Below, one piece after another: positions 27,157 to 36,803 of a stretch of 64,000 nt of DNA; position 1 is the stretch's first letter, and each line of letters starts with the position of its first letter. The notes below the pieces were generated by a model. The model did not search any database. It was given only the letters and a program-made list of their open reading frames with translations, and was not told the origin of the DNA. The stretch comes from Bin5 sp965221145. GTDB lineage: Bacteria; Chloroflexota; Anaerolineae; Caldilineales; Caldilineaceae. A program made the position numbers and the translations under genes. Location of the stretch: positions 1,488,001-1,552,000 of the forward strand of contig OZ244877.1 of NCBI GenBank assembly GCA_965221145.1. Reading direction: 5' to 3'.

Positions 27157-27804
27157 TCACTTTATATACTCGGTTGGCTGGGTAATCTCGCGCAGAGCGG
27201 TGCCGAGGACGCCGTTGACAAAGCGCGGGCTGCTGTCGCTTCCGAACGTTTTGGCCAGTTCAACGGCTTCGTTGATGACAACTTTGGGCGGCGCGTCCGC
27301 GTCCGGGCTGGTCAGTTCAAAGATGGAGAGGCGCAGGACGTTGCGATCGACGATGGCCAACCGATGTACGGGCCACTCCGGCGCGTAGCGCCCGATCAAC
27401 TGGTCCAGGTCGGCCTGATACCTGAGCACGCCGCTTACCAACCAGTATAAGAACGCCAGCGTCTCGGGCGAAAACGGCTCTTCCGCCAGTCGATATTGCA
27501 GGGCAACGCCGGGTCTGTGGTGCGTGCAGTCCACTTCGTATAGCACCTGCACCGCGGTACAGCGGGCGCGTCTGCGCTCGGCCGTCCATGCAGCGCCTGC
27601 GGTTCCCCTTGTTCCGTTGTCGTTTAGTGCCCTGCTGCCCGAGCCTTGAACCACCGTCGTCTTGGAGTTGACGGCACTGAGAGAGGCTACAGTTTCCGGC
27701 TGCGAGGATGATCCATCTCCCCCAATCTCGTTGTCGGCTTCGGCCACGAGCGCAGGTTCGCGTAGTGCAGACGACTCTCCCAAGTGCAGTGCATGTCCTA
27801 TCAT
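27157..27804 (-). CDS. nusB: transcription antitermination factor NusB
   Basis: NusB joins NusE on boxA RNA during rRNA transcription. The C-terminal ~140 residues are the NusB fold (RRRARCTAVQVLYEVD, then PKVVINEAVELAKTFGSD and RFVNGVLG). A ~70-residue low-complexity N-terminus precedes it. ATG at 27804 with GAAGGGC upstream is chosen over a TTG at 27828. It follows fabG closely on the same strand. Confidence 0.93.
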   Translation of the reverse strand: MIGHALHLGESSALREPALVAEADNEIGGDGSSSQPETVASLSAVNSKTTVVQGSGSRALNDNGTRGTAGAAWTAERRRARCTAVQVLYEVDCTHHRPGVALQYRLAEEPFSPETLAFLYWLVSGVLRYQADLDQLIGRYAPEWPVHRLAIVDRNVLRLSIFELTSPDADAPPKVVINEAVELAKTFGSDSSPRFVNGVLGTALREITQPTEYIK

Positions 27805-27832
27805 CGGCGCCTGCCCTTCAACTTGCAAATGA

Positions 27833-28579
27833 TCACATCATCACCAATCCGCCATCGACGGAAAGTACCTGGCCGGTTATGAACCCAGCCCGCTCGCTCG
27901 CCAGAAACGCGACAGCCCAAGCGATCTCCTCTGCTCTGCCGAAACGTCCTAGCGGCGTACTGGAAATGGTATGCTCCTTCTGCTCATCGGTCATCACATC
28001 TGTCAGCGATGTCGGAACAAAGCCCGGCGCGACCACGTTCACTGTGATGCCGCGGCTGCCGACTTCGCGTGCAAGACTCTTGGAGAGTCCGATAATCCCA
28101 GCTTTGCTGGCCGCATAGTTCGTCTGTCCCGCCTGACCCGCCAAACCGACAATGCTGGAGATGTTGACGATACGGCCCCACCGCTGGCGAATCATGCCCC
28201 GCAATGCCGCCCTGGTGACATGATAAATGCTGTCCAGGTTGGTGCCGATGACCTTGCTCCAGTCGTCCGGCTTCATGCTCATCAGCAAAGTATCTCGGGT
28301 CGTGCCCGCGTTGTTGACCAGTATATTTATCTTGCCTAACTCCGATTCGACCGCTTTCACCAGCGCGGCGGCCTCGTCAAAATCGCCCACATCGGCCTGG
28401 AAGCTGGCACATTCGCCTCTCGCTTCACGGATGGCGGCGGCAGTCTCCTCCGCGCCGGCCTTGTTGCCGCGGTAGTTCAGGGCCACATGCGCCCCCCCGG
28501 CTGCCAATTCCTTGGCGATGGCGGCACCAATTCCGCTGCTGCTGCCCGTAACCAGCGCAATTTTGCCTGAAAAGTCCAT
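27833..28579 (-). CDS. fabG: 3-oxoacyl-ACP reductase
   Basis: NADPH-dependent reductase of fatty-acid elongation. 248 residues with the SDR cofactor loop TGSSSGIG, the NNAG motif, and the S-Y-K triad within NISSIVGLAGQ and YAASK, plus NVVAPGFV and the C-terminal GQVLSVDGGLVM. Normal length. A 180-base gap separates it from fabD upstream; nothing recognisable, including acpP, lies there. Confidence 0.94.
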   Translation of the reverse strand: MDFSGKIALVTGSSSGIGAAIAKELAAGGAHVALNYRGNKAGAEETAAAIREARGECASFQADVGDFDEAAALVKAVESELGKINILVNNAGTTRDTLLMSMKPDDWSKVIGTNLDSIYHVTRAALRGMIRQRWGRIVNISSIVGLAGQAGQTNYAASKAGIIGLSKSLAREVGSRGITVNVVAPGFVPTSLTDVMTDEQKEHTISSTPLGRFGRAEEIAWAVAFLASERAGFITGQVLSVDGGLVMM

Positions 28580-28759
28580 GAAAGCTCTCTGCGCGACGGC
28601 GTAGCTGCCGCTATTCTACTACAGGCTGGTGAAAAAGAAGAATACGAAATTCAGGCTATGCGACAGAAGCCGCCAATCGCCTGAAACGGGGCGACGCCAA
28701 CGGTCGAGAGATGGCTGACTGCCAGCGCGATTCAATCCCCGGTTGATGGGCTGTCCTGC

Positions 28760-29734
28760 TCAACTGAACTGCTCGGCGAATGTCCGTACATCGGCCGCAG
28801 TGGCCACATTCACCCGTTTGACTTTGCGCTGGATGCGCTTCATCAGGCCGGTCAGCACGGAGCCAGGCCCGAACTCCACAACCGTTTTGACCCCGGCGTC
28901 GACGGCGTATGTCATCGACGCGGTCCAATGGACGCTGCCGGTCAGTTGCGCGTTCAACTCCTGGCAGATCGCCTCCGCGCGGTTGAGAGGACGTCCGCTG
29001 GTATTGCCAATCACCGGCGAGAGCGGCTCCCGCACGTGGGTCGCTTCGATCGTGGCCTTCAGTTGTGCGGCTGCTGGCTCCATCAGTGGGCTGTGCGCGG
29101 CAATGCTGACCGCCAGGGGCACAACCCGGCGCGCGCCCGCTTTGTCCAGCGCGGACATCGCTGTGCTCATGCTGCTTTCGTCGCCGGAAATAACGATCTG
29201 ACCAGGGCAGTTGTCGTTTGCAATCTGGGCCACGCCATCGTGGGCCGCCGCCTCAACACAGATTTGGGCGACCACTTCCTGGGTTAACCCTATGACGGCG
29301 ACCATGCGCCCCGGCTGCTTTACTCCGGCCTCCTGCATGAGCCGACCCCGCTCCCGCACGAGGCGCAGCCCGTCGGCGAAGTCAATGCAGCCGGCCGCGG
29401 CCAACGCCGTGTATTCGCCCATTGAGTGTCCGGCGAAATAGGCGGGTCGGGGCAGGGCGCCAAGCTCCTCGTGAATAGCGCAGAGGGCTGCCATGCTGGA
29501 CACGAACAGGGCCGGTTGCGCGTTGATCGTATCGGTCAACCGTTCCTCCGGCCCCGCAAAACAGAGTTCGCTGAGCGCCACACCCAGAATATCATCCGCC
29601 TCGGCAAAGACGGCGCGCGCGGCAGGATAGGCATCGGCCAACTCTTTGGCCATGCCTACGTGCTGACTCCCCTGTCCGGGGAACAGAAAGAGCAGCTGGC
29701 TGGGCGCATCGCTGTACGTGAGCGCGGGTTTCAT
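28760..29734 (-). CDS. fabD: malonyl-CoA:ACP transacylase
   Basis: Transfers malonyl from CoA to ACP. 324 residues with FLFPGQGSQHVGMAKEL at the start, the nucleophile elbow GHSMGEY (Ser104) and the downstream catalytic His in AHSPLMEPAA. It lies 5 bases after rpmF, in a yceD-rpmF-fabD-fabG order typical of bacterial lipid clusters; plsX and fabH are absent here. Confidence 0.96.
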   Translation of the reverse strand: MKPALTYSDAPSQLLFLFPGQGSQHVGMAKELADAYPAARAVFAEADDILGVALSELCFAGPEERLTDTINAQPALFVSSMAALCAIHEELGALPRPAYFAGHSMGEYTALAAAGCIDFADGLRLVRERGRLMQEAGVKQPGRMVAVIGLTQEVVAQICVEAAAHDGVAQIANDNCPGQIVISGDESSMSTAMSALDKAGARRVVPLAVSIAAHSPLMEPAAAQLKATIEATHVREPLSPVIGNTSGRPLNRAEAICQELNAQLTGSVHWTASMTYAVDAGVKTVVEFGPGSVLTGLMKRIQRKVKRVNVATAADVRTFAEQFS

Positions 29735-29739
29735 CCGCC

Positions 29740-29934
29740 TCAGGCTTCTTCTTCGTCAATGTCAAGAATCTGCATACGGCCCATGTACGACCCGCAGTGC
29801 GGGCAGACCCGATGGGGCAGGGTCTTCTGATTGCACTGAGAACAACTCACCACTTTCGGCGTGCCGATAGCGTGGTGCGCCCGGCGGCGGTTGCGGCGGC
29901 CTTTGCTGATCTTTATTTTTGGTAGCGGTCCCAT
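29740..29934 (-). CDS. rpmF: 50S ribosomal protein L32
   Basis: 64 residues: basic N-terminus KISKGRRNRRRAHHA, then a zinc-ribbon (CSQC and CPHC). The zinc-binding form is retained, so this is not the zinc-independent paralogue. It lies directly after the DUF177 gene, its usual partner. Confidence 0.96.
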   Translation of the reverse strand: MGPLPKIKISKGRRNRRRAHHAIGTPKVVSCSQCNQKTLPHRVCPHCGSYMGRMQILDIDEEEA

Positions 29935-29951
29935 GGCGGGTTTCTCCTCAT

Positions 29952-30554
29952 CTATTCGCTGGTCTCTTCATTTTGCAGCGCCAACAGAGCTTCCCAGCGG
30001 GGATCGATCCCCGCGGCTTCTGCCGGCGTTTTCTCGCCTCTGTCTTTGGCTAGAGCAGCCTCCGACAGCAGTTTATGGTAACTCGGACAGGCATCCTGTT
30101 CCGGTGCGCCGGTCGCGGGGTCGGTATAATCGCAACCGGTCACGATTGGAACGGATAGCCAGATGTTCTGGCGCACCACCTCGGTTATGTCGAGTATGTG
30201 CTGCGCATCGATCAACAGCGCCTCGTCGGTCAGATCCTCCGACTGCCCCTCAAACTCCTCCGGCGGCAGAAAGCGGCCGGTCTGGACATCGGTCAATGGT
30301 CGAAAGCTCTCAGCGAAGCGCACGGTCACGGGAAAAGTCACCGCTTCCAGGCAGCGTCCGCATTGCAAACTCAGCATTGCCCGCAAGTCGCCGTTCGCCA
30401 GCACACCGCTGTGGATGCGCAAGAGTTCCAGGTTTCCGGTCAGATGGCTCACTGGCGTCAGGCCGTCGTCGAGATCGGTAATGTCATCGTCGAGCGCAAA
30501 CTCCCTGCGGGCGCCGGTCGCCTCCTTCATAAGTTGAGCAACATTAAACTCCAC
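29952..30554 (-). CDS. DUF177/YceD family protein
   Basis: DUF177 proteins are linked to 23S rRNA and L32 metabolism in bacteria and plastids. 200 residues with CGRCLEAVTFPV in the middle and ILDITEVVRQNIWLSVP, typical of the family. A GTG start at 30554 is chosen because a perfect AGGAGG lies 9 bases before it; longer readings have no site. Heads the L32-fab operon. Confidence 0.9.
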   Translation of the reverse strand: MEFNVAQLMKEATGARREFALDDDITDLDDGLTPVSHLTGNLELLRIHSGVLANGDLRAMLSLQCGRCLEAVTFPVTVRFAESFRPLTDVQTGRFLPPEEFEGQSEDLTDEALLIDAQHILDITEVVRQNIWLSVPIVTGCDYTDPATGAPEQDACPSYHKLLSEAALAKDRGEKTPAEAAGIDPRWEALLALQNEETSE

Positions 30555-30952
30555 AACTTCAATCCTCCTGCCCGGTTCCCGCAGGACTGCCTGGGCCTTT
30601 CCAACGATATGACGAACGAAGGGGACTCGTTGAAAGCCCAGTGCGATCAGCTTCATGCAGCCAATCGGGCGGCAATCTCTGCGCAGAGTCGCGAGCGCAC
30701 AAGAAAAGATTATAGAGGAAATCGGACTGTGCGCCAAAAAGTCAGGCCGTTCTAAGCGTCAGTTAGGAATTAGGCGGCCCCCCTCGCCGGCGCCGGGAAG
30801 CAGTTCACCCAGAATGGCGGGGCGTCAGGGGTGCATCCGAGATTCTTGGGCGATGATGGCAGGAGCCGTTGCGTTGGGACGTTGGCCTGACCTGTAGTTG
30901 ACAGGAGGAAGAGATTCCCAGGTCTGGATGCGGACGTATTGACGGCGGGTTC

Positions 30953-31009
30953 GACAGTTTTTTGTATTGGCGTTAGACGAAAGACAGTTCCGCCAAGAAA
31001 TCTTCAAAA
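30953..31009 (+). repeat. palindromic repeat family, copy C
   Basis: GACAGTTTTTTGTATTGGCG on the left arm and CCGCCAAGAAATCTTCAAAA on the right. It is slightly more degenerate than the other copies. It lies ~400 bases upstream of the DUF177 start. Confidence 0.78.
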
Positions 31010-31068
31010 GGAAATGTTGAATGCGCTACCGCTTCGCTATATGACCGCGATTCTACTAAACGTTCAGG

Positions 31069-31122
31069 AAAAAATGTCCGCTTTGTCCGCTTTTACCCCC
31101 CCCCCCTAGATTACTATACGAA
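31069..31122 (+). repeat. poly-C repeat element, copy 1
   Basis: AAAAAATGTCCGCTTTGTCC, GCTTTTA, then 11 consecutive C (31096-31106) and ACTATACGAA. A second copy lies inverted at 62096-62151. The homopolymer is a likely slippage site. Confidence 0.72.
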
Positions 31123-31526
31123 GGGGAACGTCTTGTTTGCGTTTGCGGAGGCCGTCGCTGCCGGCAGGCGGCCAGGGAGTGCAACGGGGTCTGGCTCGGC
31201 CGGATGCCTGCACGACAGACATTGTACCACACTCTTGTACTGGTGTGCGGCCGGGCCTCTCACAGGGCAGGGCAATCGCATCTAATTGGATCAAGACCTC
31301 GTGAAGCTGCCTAAATTGAATCCAGTTCAGGGTAGAACACTGAAAAGTGTACGAATCATGGCGCGTAGCCAAGGAAACTGACGGTTTCGGGCAACTGATG
31401 GCCGCTATATTGGCCGTAAACCACCCTCAAATCAGCAAGCTGATAGCGATTTCCATTTATCATTGCTTTCTTTGCTGGCGAATTTCCGGCTGATTTGGCG
31501 TCCAGATTTAGATGCAATCGCCCTGT

Positions 31527-31790
31527 CTCACAGGGGTACATCCCAAAATGGGGGCGAGTTTCTGGCTACCTCTGGGGAGTTACACTGGGACCTTCAGCCC
31601 GCTACTCTGGACAACCCCAAATTTGGGATGCACCCCTCTCACAGGGGTGCATCCCAAAATGGGGGTGAGTTTCTGGCCGTCTCTGGAAAGCTACACTGGA
31701 TTCCGAAACCAGCCACTCTGGTCGCCCCCAAATCTGGACCACACCCCTCTCACAGGTCCTCACAGGGGCGTATCTCAGATCATTGGGGAG
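31527..31790. repeat. 111-base tandem repeat, two copies plus a partial
   Basis: Units start with CTCACAGGGGT at 31527, 31638 and 31749, so two units are exactly 111 bases and a third decays. Each unit opens with AGGGGT(G/A)CATCCCAAAAT and closes with a near-complement of it (CCCAAATTTGGGATGCACCC in unit 1), so each unit is itself an inverted repeat. The frame from 31463 stays open through it, but lacks a credible start. Confidence 0.75.
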
Positions 31791-32152
31791 ATTTGCCTGA
31801 CCATGGGCGGCGTCGACCCGGTCGATGGGTTTGGCCTCACTTGACGGACAATCAATTGGCATGCACCCACAATAATCCTGGATACACCCGGCGTCCAAGG
31901 CTATCGCGAACTTCGTGATAGCAGCGAATCTTATGCCTCTTCTGGGAAAAAACAGAAGATCGGATGGCCTGATTTCGCTTGGATGGCACCCAATTCGGCT
32001 GTTATGTCAATCAAATGGGCGAACCTGCCCGAAAACGTTAATGTTCGCGATTGCCCTACCCGGTGTCAGTTTGGCATCCATCGCAGGCAGATGGTACAAG
32101 AACATGGTCATGCCTGCGTTTTTATCAATTTGCGCAATAGAAACTGTATAAA

Positions 32153-32181
32153 TTGACAAAAAGCGAAATATGTGGTATGAT
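32153..32181 (+). promoter_or_regulatory. strong sigma70-type promoter for the suf genes
   Basis: A perfect TTGACA at 32153, TATGAT at 32176 and a 17-base spacer, about 75 bases before the sufR ATG. SufR probably controls it, but I cannot identify a certain operator. Confidence 0.82.
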
Positions 32182-32261
32182 TTGTTCAATAGGCGAATGT
32201 TAGCCTGACCGGAGCATGTATCCGAAGCCGGAAACGGCCATTCAGTACAAAGAACAATCTC

Positions 32262-32915
32262 ATGTCTATTAGTCCTGATCAAAACTCACCGGCATGGCAG
32301 ATTCTTGAGCATTTGCAGCGCAATCCCTCTGCCACAATCAAGGATTTGGAGATGCTGCTGGGCGTGACGACCACAGCCGTGCGCCAGCATCTGAACGCGC
32401 TCCAGGCAAGCGGCTACCTGGACCGGCGGGAGGAGCGCTCCGGTGTCGGGCGGCCACACTATATATATGTGGCGACGGACGCGGCCCGCGAGTTGTTCGC
32501 CTGCCGCTGCGACGTTCTGGCGCTGACGATGCTCCAGGAGATGTACGGAATGGTGGGAGCGGAGCAGATGGGCGCGCTTCTGAAGCGGGTGGGCGTCCGG
32601 CTGGCCGAACGCTACGCGGAGAACGTCACATCACCCGGTTTGCAGCCCAGAATCGAAGAGTTGGCCGCCGCGCTGGGGCGGCAAGGCGTTCTGACCGATG
32701 TCTCCACCGTTGACGGCAATGCGATCGCCCTGAAGATGTATAACTGTCCCTATCACGATCTCGCCATCGCCCACCGTGAGATCTGCGAGATGGATCAGCA
32801 GATGTTGGAGCAGGTGCTGGGGGCCGACGTGTCTTTGGATGACTGCATAATGGATGGTGACGGGAGTTGCTCCTTTGTGATCACCCAGAGCAGTCACTTG
32901 GAGCTTGAGGTTTAA
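32262..32915 (+). CDS. sufR: Fe-S-sensing transcriptional regulator SufR
   Basis: SufR represses suf genes when holding a [4Fe-4S] cluster. 217 residues: N-terminal winged helix (TIKDLEMLLGVTTTAVRQHLNALQ, DeoR/MarR-like) and a C-terminal domain with four candidate ligand cysteines (CPYH, CEMD, CIMDGDGSC). It heads the suf locus and should autoregulate the promoter at 32153. A CCTGAA/TTCAGG hairpin separates it from sufC. Confidence 0.93.
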   Translation: MSISPDQNSPAWQILEHLQRNPSATIKDLEMLLGVTTTAVRQHLNALQASGYLDRREERSGVGRPHYIYVATDAARELFACRCDVLALTMLQEMYGMVGAEQMGALLKRVGVRLAERYAENVTSPGLQPRIEELAAALGRQGVLTDVSTVDGNAIALKMYNCPYHDLAIAHREICEMDQQMLEQVLGADVSLDDCIMDGDGSCSFVITQSSHLELEV

Positions 32916-32916
32916 T

Positions 32917-32939
32917 CCTGAACGGTTCCCCGCTTCAGG
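32917..32939 (+). promoter_or_regulatory. small hairpin between sufR and sufC
   Basis: CCTGAA at 32917 pairs with TTCAGG at 32934 around an 11-base loop. There is no T-tract, so it is more likely an mRNA processing or attenuation element than a terminator. Confidence 0.35.
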
Positions 32940-32999
32940 TCGCAAATTGGAAAGTGTACGGCTGCAATCAGCCGTTCTACCTGGGAGTGAATAGAGAAT

Positions 33000-33809
33000 A
33001 TGAGTACGCTTGAGATTCAAAATCTGCACGTTACTGTCGGAGATACCGAAATCTTGAAGGGCGTAGACCTGACGCTGCACAGCGGCGAGGTTCACGCAAT
33101 GATGGGGCCGAACGGATCGGGCAAGTCTACCCTTTCCTATGTGATCGCCGGTCATCCCCATTACGAGGTGACGCAGGGCGACGTCCTGCTGGACGGCGAA
33201 AGCATCCTGGATATGGAGGCCGATGAGCGCGCCAGAGCGGGAATCTTCCTGGCCTTTCAGTATCCGGTTTCGATCCCCGGTGTCAGCGTGGCGAACTTCC
33301 TGCGCACGGCAGTCTCCAACGTGCGCGGCTACACGAGCAAAGAGGCCGACAGCAACGCCAATGGCGTCATCGGCAGCAATCTGATGCCGATGCGGGCCTT
33401 TCGACGCGAATTGAACACGAAGATGAAGGAGTTCAACGTTGATTCCAGCTTTGCCCGCCGCTACCTGAACGAGGGATTTTCCGGCGGCGAGAAGAAACGC
33501 ACCGAGGTTTTGCAGATGGCGATGCTGGAGCCGAAATTTGCAATTCTTGACGAATCCGATTCCGGCCTGGACATCGACGCCTTGAAAGTTGTGTCGGATG
33601 GCATAAACAAACTGGCGACGGAAGAGCGGGGATTTCTGCTCATCACCCACTATCAGCGCATCCTGAATTTCGTCAAGCCGGACTACGTCAGCATCTTCTT
33701 CGGCGGTCGCATCGTCAAGACGGGCGGCCCGGAAGTGGCGCTGATGTTGGAGGAGAGGGGCTACAACTGGGTGGAAGAGGAGTTGGCAGGCGGAACCGTA
33801 CTCGCCTGA
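33000..33809 (+). CDS. sufC: Fe-S assembly ATPase SufC
   Basis: ABC-type ATPase that drives the SufBCD scaffold. Walker A GPNGSGKST, a Q-loop, signature GFSGGEKKRTEVLQ and Walker B FAILDESDSGLD are intact. 269 residues, slightly longer than usual. Transcribed with sufB and sufD, downstream of sufR. Confidence 0.97.
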   Translation: MSTLEIQNLHVTVGDTEILKGVDLTLHSGEVHAMMGPNGSGKSTLSYVIAGHPHYEVTQGDVLLDGESILDMEADERARAGIFLAFQYPVSIPGVSVANFLRTAVSNVRGYTSKEADSNANGVIGSNLMPMRAFRRELNTKMKEFNVDSSFARRYLNEGFSGGEKKRTEVLQMAMLEPKFAILDESDSGLDIDALKVVSDGINKLATEERGFLLITHYQRILNFVKPDYVSIFFGGRIVKTGGPEVALMLEERGYNWVEEELAGGTVLA

Positions 33810-33945
33810 TCCGTATGCGGTCGGCGGGGCAGGTCGGACGCGGCTGACTTCTCTACGACAGACAGGGCAGCAGACGCAAAATCAGGAATGGTTGCGCCCG
33901 GCTACACACAAGCGGTCGCTCCTTACCATTTCAAGGAGGGTTTTC

Positions 33946-35361
<1,416 letters not shown>

Positions 35362-35413
35362 CGAAGCTCGGCCATCGGATCGGAACGCGCAATGCGCAGC
35401 TGGAGGTCTGGAC

Positions 35414-36793
35414 ATGCAGACGATGTCCCCTATACCTGTACGGAGTCAACTGAATGTGACTGTGCTTATCAAGGAACCGAGAGAAATCGTGGAGGCGACC
35501 GCCGGCTTTTCGCAAGAGACCGTACGGCGCGCCTCCGCTGTCAAAGATGAACCGGCATGGATGCTTGACTTTCGCTTGCGCGCCTGGCAGACGTTTGAGA
35601 GTCTGCCCTGGCCCAAGCCTACCGACGAAGCCTGGCGGCGCACGCGCCTGACCGGCTTCAAATTGGACAACTACACGCCTTTCGCAACCAATTGCGGGAT
35701 CGTCGCACGCCATGAGTTGGACCCGGTTCTGCGCAAAGAGTTGGACGAGATGGAGTCGTCCGCCAGCTTGATCTACCGCGATGGCGGCCTCATATACAGA
35801 GAAGAGAACGACGATCTGGACGCGCTAGGCGTCATCTTCACCGACCTGAAAACGGCCGTGCAGCGCCACCCGGACTTGTTGCGGCGCTACTTTATGACCG
35901 AGGCGGTCAAGCCGGACGCCAATAAGTTCACGGCTCTGCACGCGGCCTTGTGGGACACCGGTTCGTTTATCTACGTGCCCCGCAACACGAAAGTCGCGCT
36001 GCCCTTGCAAGCGATCCTGAACCAGGGCGATGGCGTCGGCGGTTATCACCACACCCTTCTGGTCGCCGAGGAAGGCGCCGAAGTGACGGTCTTGGATGAT
36101 CTGCTGGGCGCGGAAAACGCCTTTCAGGCCAGCGTTGTAGAGCTGATTGTGAAGGACAACGCCCGCGTCCGTTATATGAACTTGCAGGACTTCAAGCACA
36201 CCGCCTGGAATTTCCTCACGGGGCGGGCGGTGATGGGCAAAGATACCGACCTGCGCTGGATCCAAGTGAGTTGGGGCAGCCGCATGACAAAAGCCTTCCT
36301 GGACCTGGACTTGCAGGGTGAGGGCGGGCATGGCGAACTGTTGGGGCTGTACTTCGCCACCCGGCGGCAACATATCGATCACCAGACCTTACAGCTGCAT
36401 CGCGTTCCCAACTGTTTCAGCGATCTGCTGTTCAACGGCGCGCTGAAGCACCGCGCCCGCAGCGTCTACATGGGCATCATCAAAGTGCTGCCGGACGCAC
36501 AGAAGACCGACGCCTTCCAACGCAACGGCAATCTGATCCTGGACAGCAGCGCCCGCGCCGACAGCATCCCCGGTCTGGAGATCGAGGCGGACGATGTGCG
36601 CTGTACGCACGCTGCCACCGCCGCGCAGGTCGAAGACGAGTATGTCTTTTATCTGATGGCCCGCGGCCTCTCCCGGCCCCAGGCTGAGCGGATGATCGTG
36701 CAGGGCTTCTTCCAGGTCGTGCTCGACCGCGTGCCCGTGGAAAGCGTCGTGCATAAGCTGGAACAGGTGATTCGACGAAAGATCAGTAGATAA
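35414..36793 (+). CDS. sufD: Fe-S assembly protein SufD
   Basis: Partner of SufB in the SufBC2D complex. 459 residues, a little longer than E. coli SufD, with ALWDTGSFIYVPRNTKVALP, the DLRWIQVSWGSRMTKAFLDL beta-helix region and ADDVRCTHAATAAQVEDEYVF. GGAGG lies 7 bases before the ATG. A TnpB element begins 11 bases after its stop and separates it from the rest of the suf genes. Confidence 0.95.
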   Translation: MQTMSPIPVRSQLNVTVLIKEPREIVEATAGFSQETVRRASAVKDEPAWMLDFRLRAWQTFESLPWPKPTDEAWRRTRLTGFKLDNYTPFATNCGIVARHELDPVLRKELDEMESSASLIYRDGGLIYREENDDLDALGVIFTDLKTAVQRHPDLLRRYFMTEAVKPDANKFTALHAALWDTGSFIYVPRNTKVALPLQAILNQGDGVGGYHHTLLVAEEGAEVTVLDDLLGAENAFQASVVELIVKDNARVRYMNLQDFKHTAWNFLTGRAVMGKDTDLRWIQVSWGSRMTKAFLDLDLQGEGGHGELLGLYFATRRQHIDHQTLQLHRVPNCFSDLLFNGALKHRARSVYMGIIKVLPDAQKTDAFQRNGNLILDSSARADSIPGLEIEADDVRCTHAATAAQVEDEYVFYLMARGLSRPQAERMIVQGFFQVVLDRVPVESVVHKLEQVIRRKISR

Positions 36794-36803
36794 GGTCGGG
36801 ACT

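Larger units (their letters stand above)
30555..32261. other. 1.7-kb gene-free repeat-rich spacer
   Basis: No ORF here has convincing coding character. It contains palindrome copy C, a poly-C element, a 111-base tandem repeat and five or more GGGTGCATCC-type motifs in both directions (30829, 31534, 31626, 31645, 31880). It ends with the sufR promoter. Several features recur in the 61714-62645 spacer. Confidence 0.75.

Noticed and set aside
28580..28759. tRNA or acpP in the fabG-fabD gap
   Set aside because: A GATTCAATCC-like T-loop lacks a matching acceptor stem, and no ACP frame is present.
31527..31790. CRISPR-like array
   Set aside because: Units are 111 bases, contiguous and without unique spacers; no cas genes.
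31463..31918. 151-residue ORF with a repeated 37-residue unit
   Set aside because: TTG start without ribosome site, and the repeat is better explained as palindromic DNA. Kept only as a repeat finding.
32187..32215. Possible SufR operator near GGCGAATGTTAGCC
   Set aside because: Palindrome too short and no match to a known SufR site that I can state with confidence.
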